A stretch of 64,000 nt of DNA from Agelaius tricolor (taxonomy: Eukaryota > Chordata > Aves > Passeriformes > Icteridae), in contig JALJCS010000004.1 in NCBI GenBank assembly GCA_023055355.1, forward strand, positions 33,660,244-33,724,243, in the 5' to 3' direction. Numbering within the stretch: the stretch's first letter is position 1; each line of letters starts with the position of its first letter. Under the pieces are notes generated by a model, which was not told where the DNA came from, searched no databases, and worked only from the letters and a program-made list of their open reading frames with translations. The translations under genes were made by a program, and so were the position numbers. Of the stretch, positions 63,101 to 64,000 are shown piece by piece.

Positions 63101-64000
63101 GAGGTTTATATTGAAGTTTGCTTTTCCAAATACATCTGCTGCACAAGCAGTGAAGTCCAGAGAGATACAATCAAGAATGAGTTTTTGTAATGTCAAATTC
63201 TTGTGTGATGTCCTCTTTTTCATATTTAAGGACTTTGAAAGGAAAGGGACTAATTATTTGTAGATACTTTAAATTACTGTAAAATTACTAAAAAACCCTA
63301 TAAACAATGTTCTCTGACTGGAATTCCTTCAACAGAAGGATCCTTTTGACTCCTAACTTGTTAGCCAGTTCATACTCTGATACAAGTCTTGGCAACATGT
63401 CCCTGTGTGTTCTGTAAGGGATTGTAAAATTATAGAAATATACAGTATTGCACAGTAACAGGAAAATTGGTCCAGATTCTTGAGAAAATTTGTCAGCTCT
63501 GCTGCAGGCTTCCTAGCTGATTTTAGAGAAGCACTTTCAGAGATGTCTTTCATTTCATTCTGTTTTAAGTGATGATTTAACACAATTTTGCCTCTGCTCA
63601 GTCTAGTTTATCTGTAGAGAGCCAAACCCAGAGATCTTCTTACATGTGGTTAGTTAGTATGAACCTCAATAAATCCCAAATATTGCCTGAAGTTTGTAGG
63701 AGCAAATAATAGTCCTATACTGCCATGATCTACATACTTTGCAAAACAGACCCAGGAGCCCTTACAGTTTCCAAAACAAGGAATTGTAACTCATCAGGAA
63801 AAGAGTTTTATTCTAACCATGTATTTTAATGCTCATAGTTACATCAAAGTCACATCACCATCAAGAAAAGGAGAGAGGGCCTACATTAGCATTTTACTTT
63901 GGATGAGAGACCAATTTCACAATTAGTCCCTATTAGCAGTATTTGGATTTGCACTGCAGGTGGTCTCAGAGAATAAAATCAAAATCCTTTTGGATGAAAC

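Larger units (their letters stand above)
58606..64000. other. Unique AT-rich non-coding sequence
   Basis: No gene is supported; open frames up to 94 codons (62059-62343 +, 62979-63263 +) have no recognisable domain. Short ACAAA-type tracts lie at 62038-62053 and 63076-63100. A paired palindrome (62061-62102) is listed separately. A possible short CR1 tail at 61915-61972 is too weak to call. Confidence 0.55.

Overview
The window is vertebrate nuclear DNA from a bird, most likely a songbird (Passeriformes). The evidence is its interspersed repeats. There are several 5'-truncated CR1 LINE tails with the usual degenerate 3' end, a tRNA-Ile/CR1 composite SINE of the TguSINE1 type at 30711-30857, six solo LTRs of avian endogenous-retrovirus type, and two worn MIR-like SINE relics. 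The rest is AT-rich, CpG-poor sequence typical of an intron or gene desert.

I find no intact protein-coding gene. Open frames are short (the longest is 186 codons at 27797-28357), have no recognisable domain, and the low-complexity ones are simple-repeat translations. The only clear coding signal is CR1 reverse-transcriptase C-terminal debris. Three short segments with splice-site-like edges (19119-19191, 21558-21629, 46379-46578, all +) are listed as tentative candidate exons only.

Layout. 1-12.9 kb: mostly unique, with an AAATC microsatellite, a 17-bp tandem duplication and an old duplicated unit at 11.2/12.0 kb. 12.9-24.5 kb: CR1 (-), MIR relic (-), two candidate exons, a 0.93-kb solo LTR (+) abutting a CR1 (+), then a second CR1 tail. 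24.5-40.3 kb: mostly unique, with a G-run, the SINE, and A/C-rich low-complexity tracts. 40.3-42.0 kb: a solo LTR (-) with a perfect 6-bp target duplication, a CA microsatellite and a 0.2-kb pyrimidine tract. 42.0-50.5 kb: unique plus one CR1 tail. 50.5-53.0 kb: an LTR cluster in which a 414-bp LTR has inserted into an older 1.1-kb LTR of opposite orientation, leaving a 7-bp direct repeat. 53.0-64.0 kb: CR1 (-), solo LTR (-), MIR relic (+), CR1 (+), and unique AT-rich sequence with a pair of near-identical palindromes.

No operon or pathway can be read from this window. Its content is a record of successive retroelement insertions (MIR, then CR1, then SINE and LTRs). Repeat family names rest on memory of avian repeat families, not on a database search; boundaries are good to a few bases where target duplications are given and to roughly 10-30 bases elsewhere.
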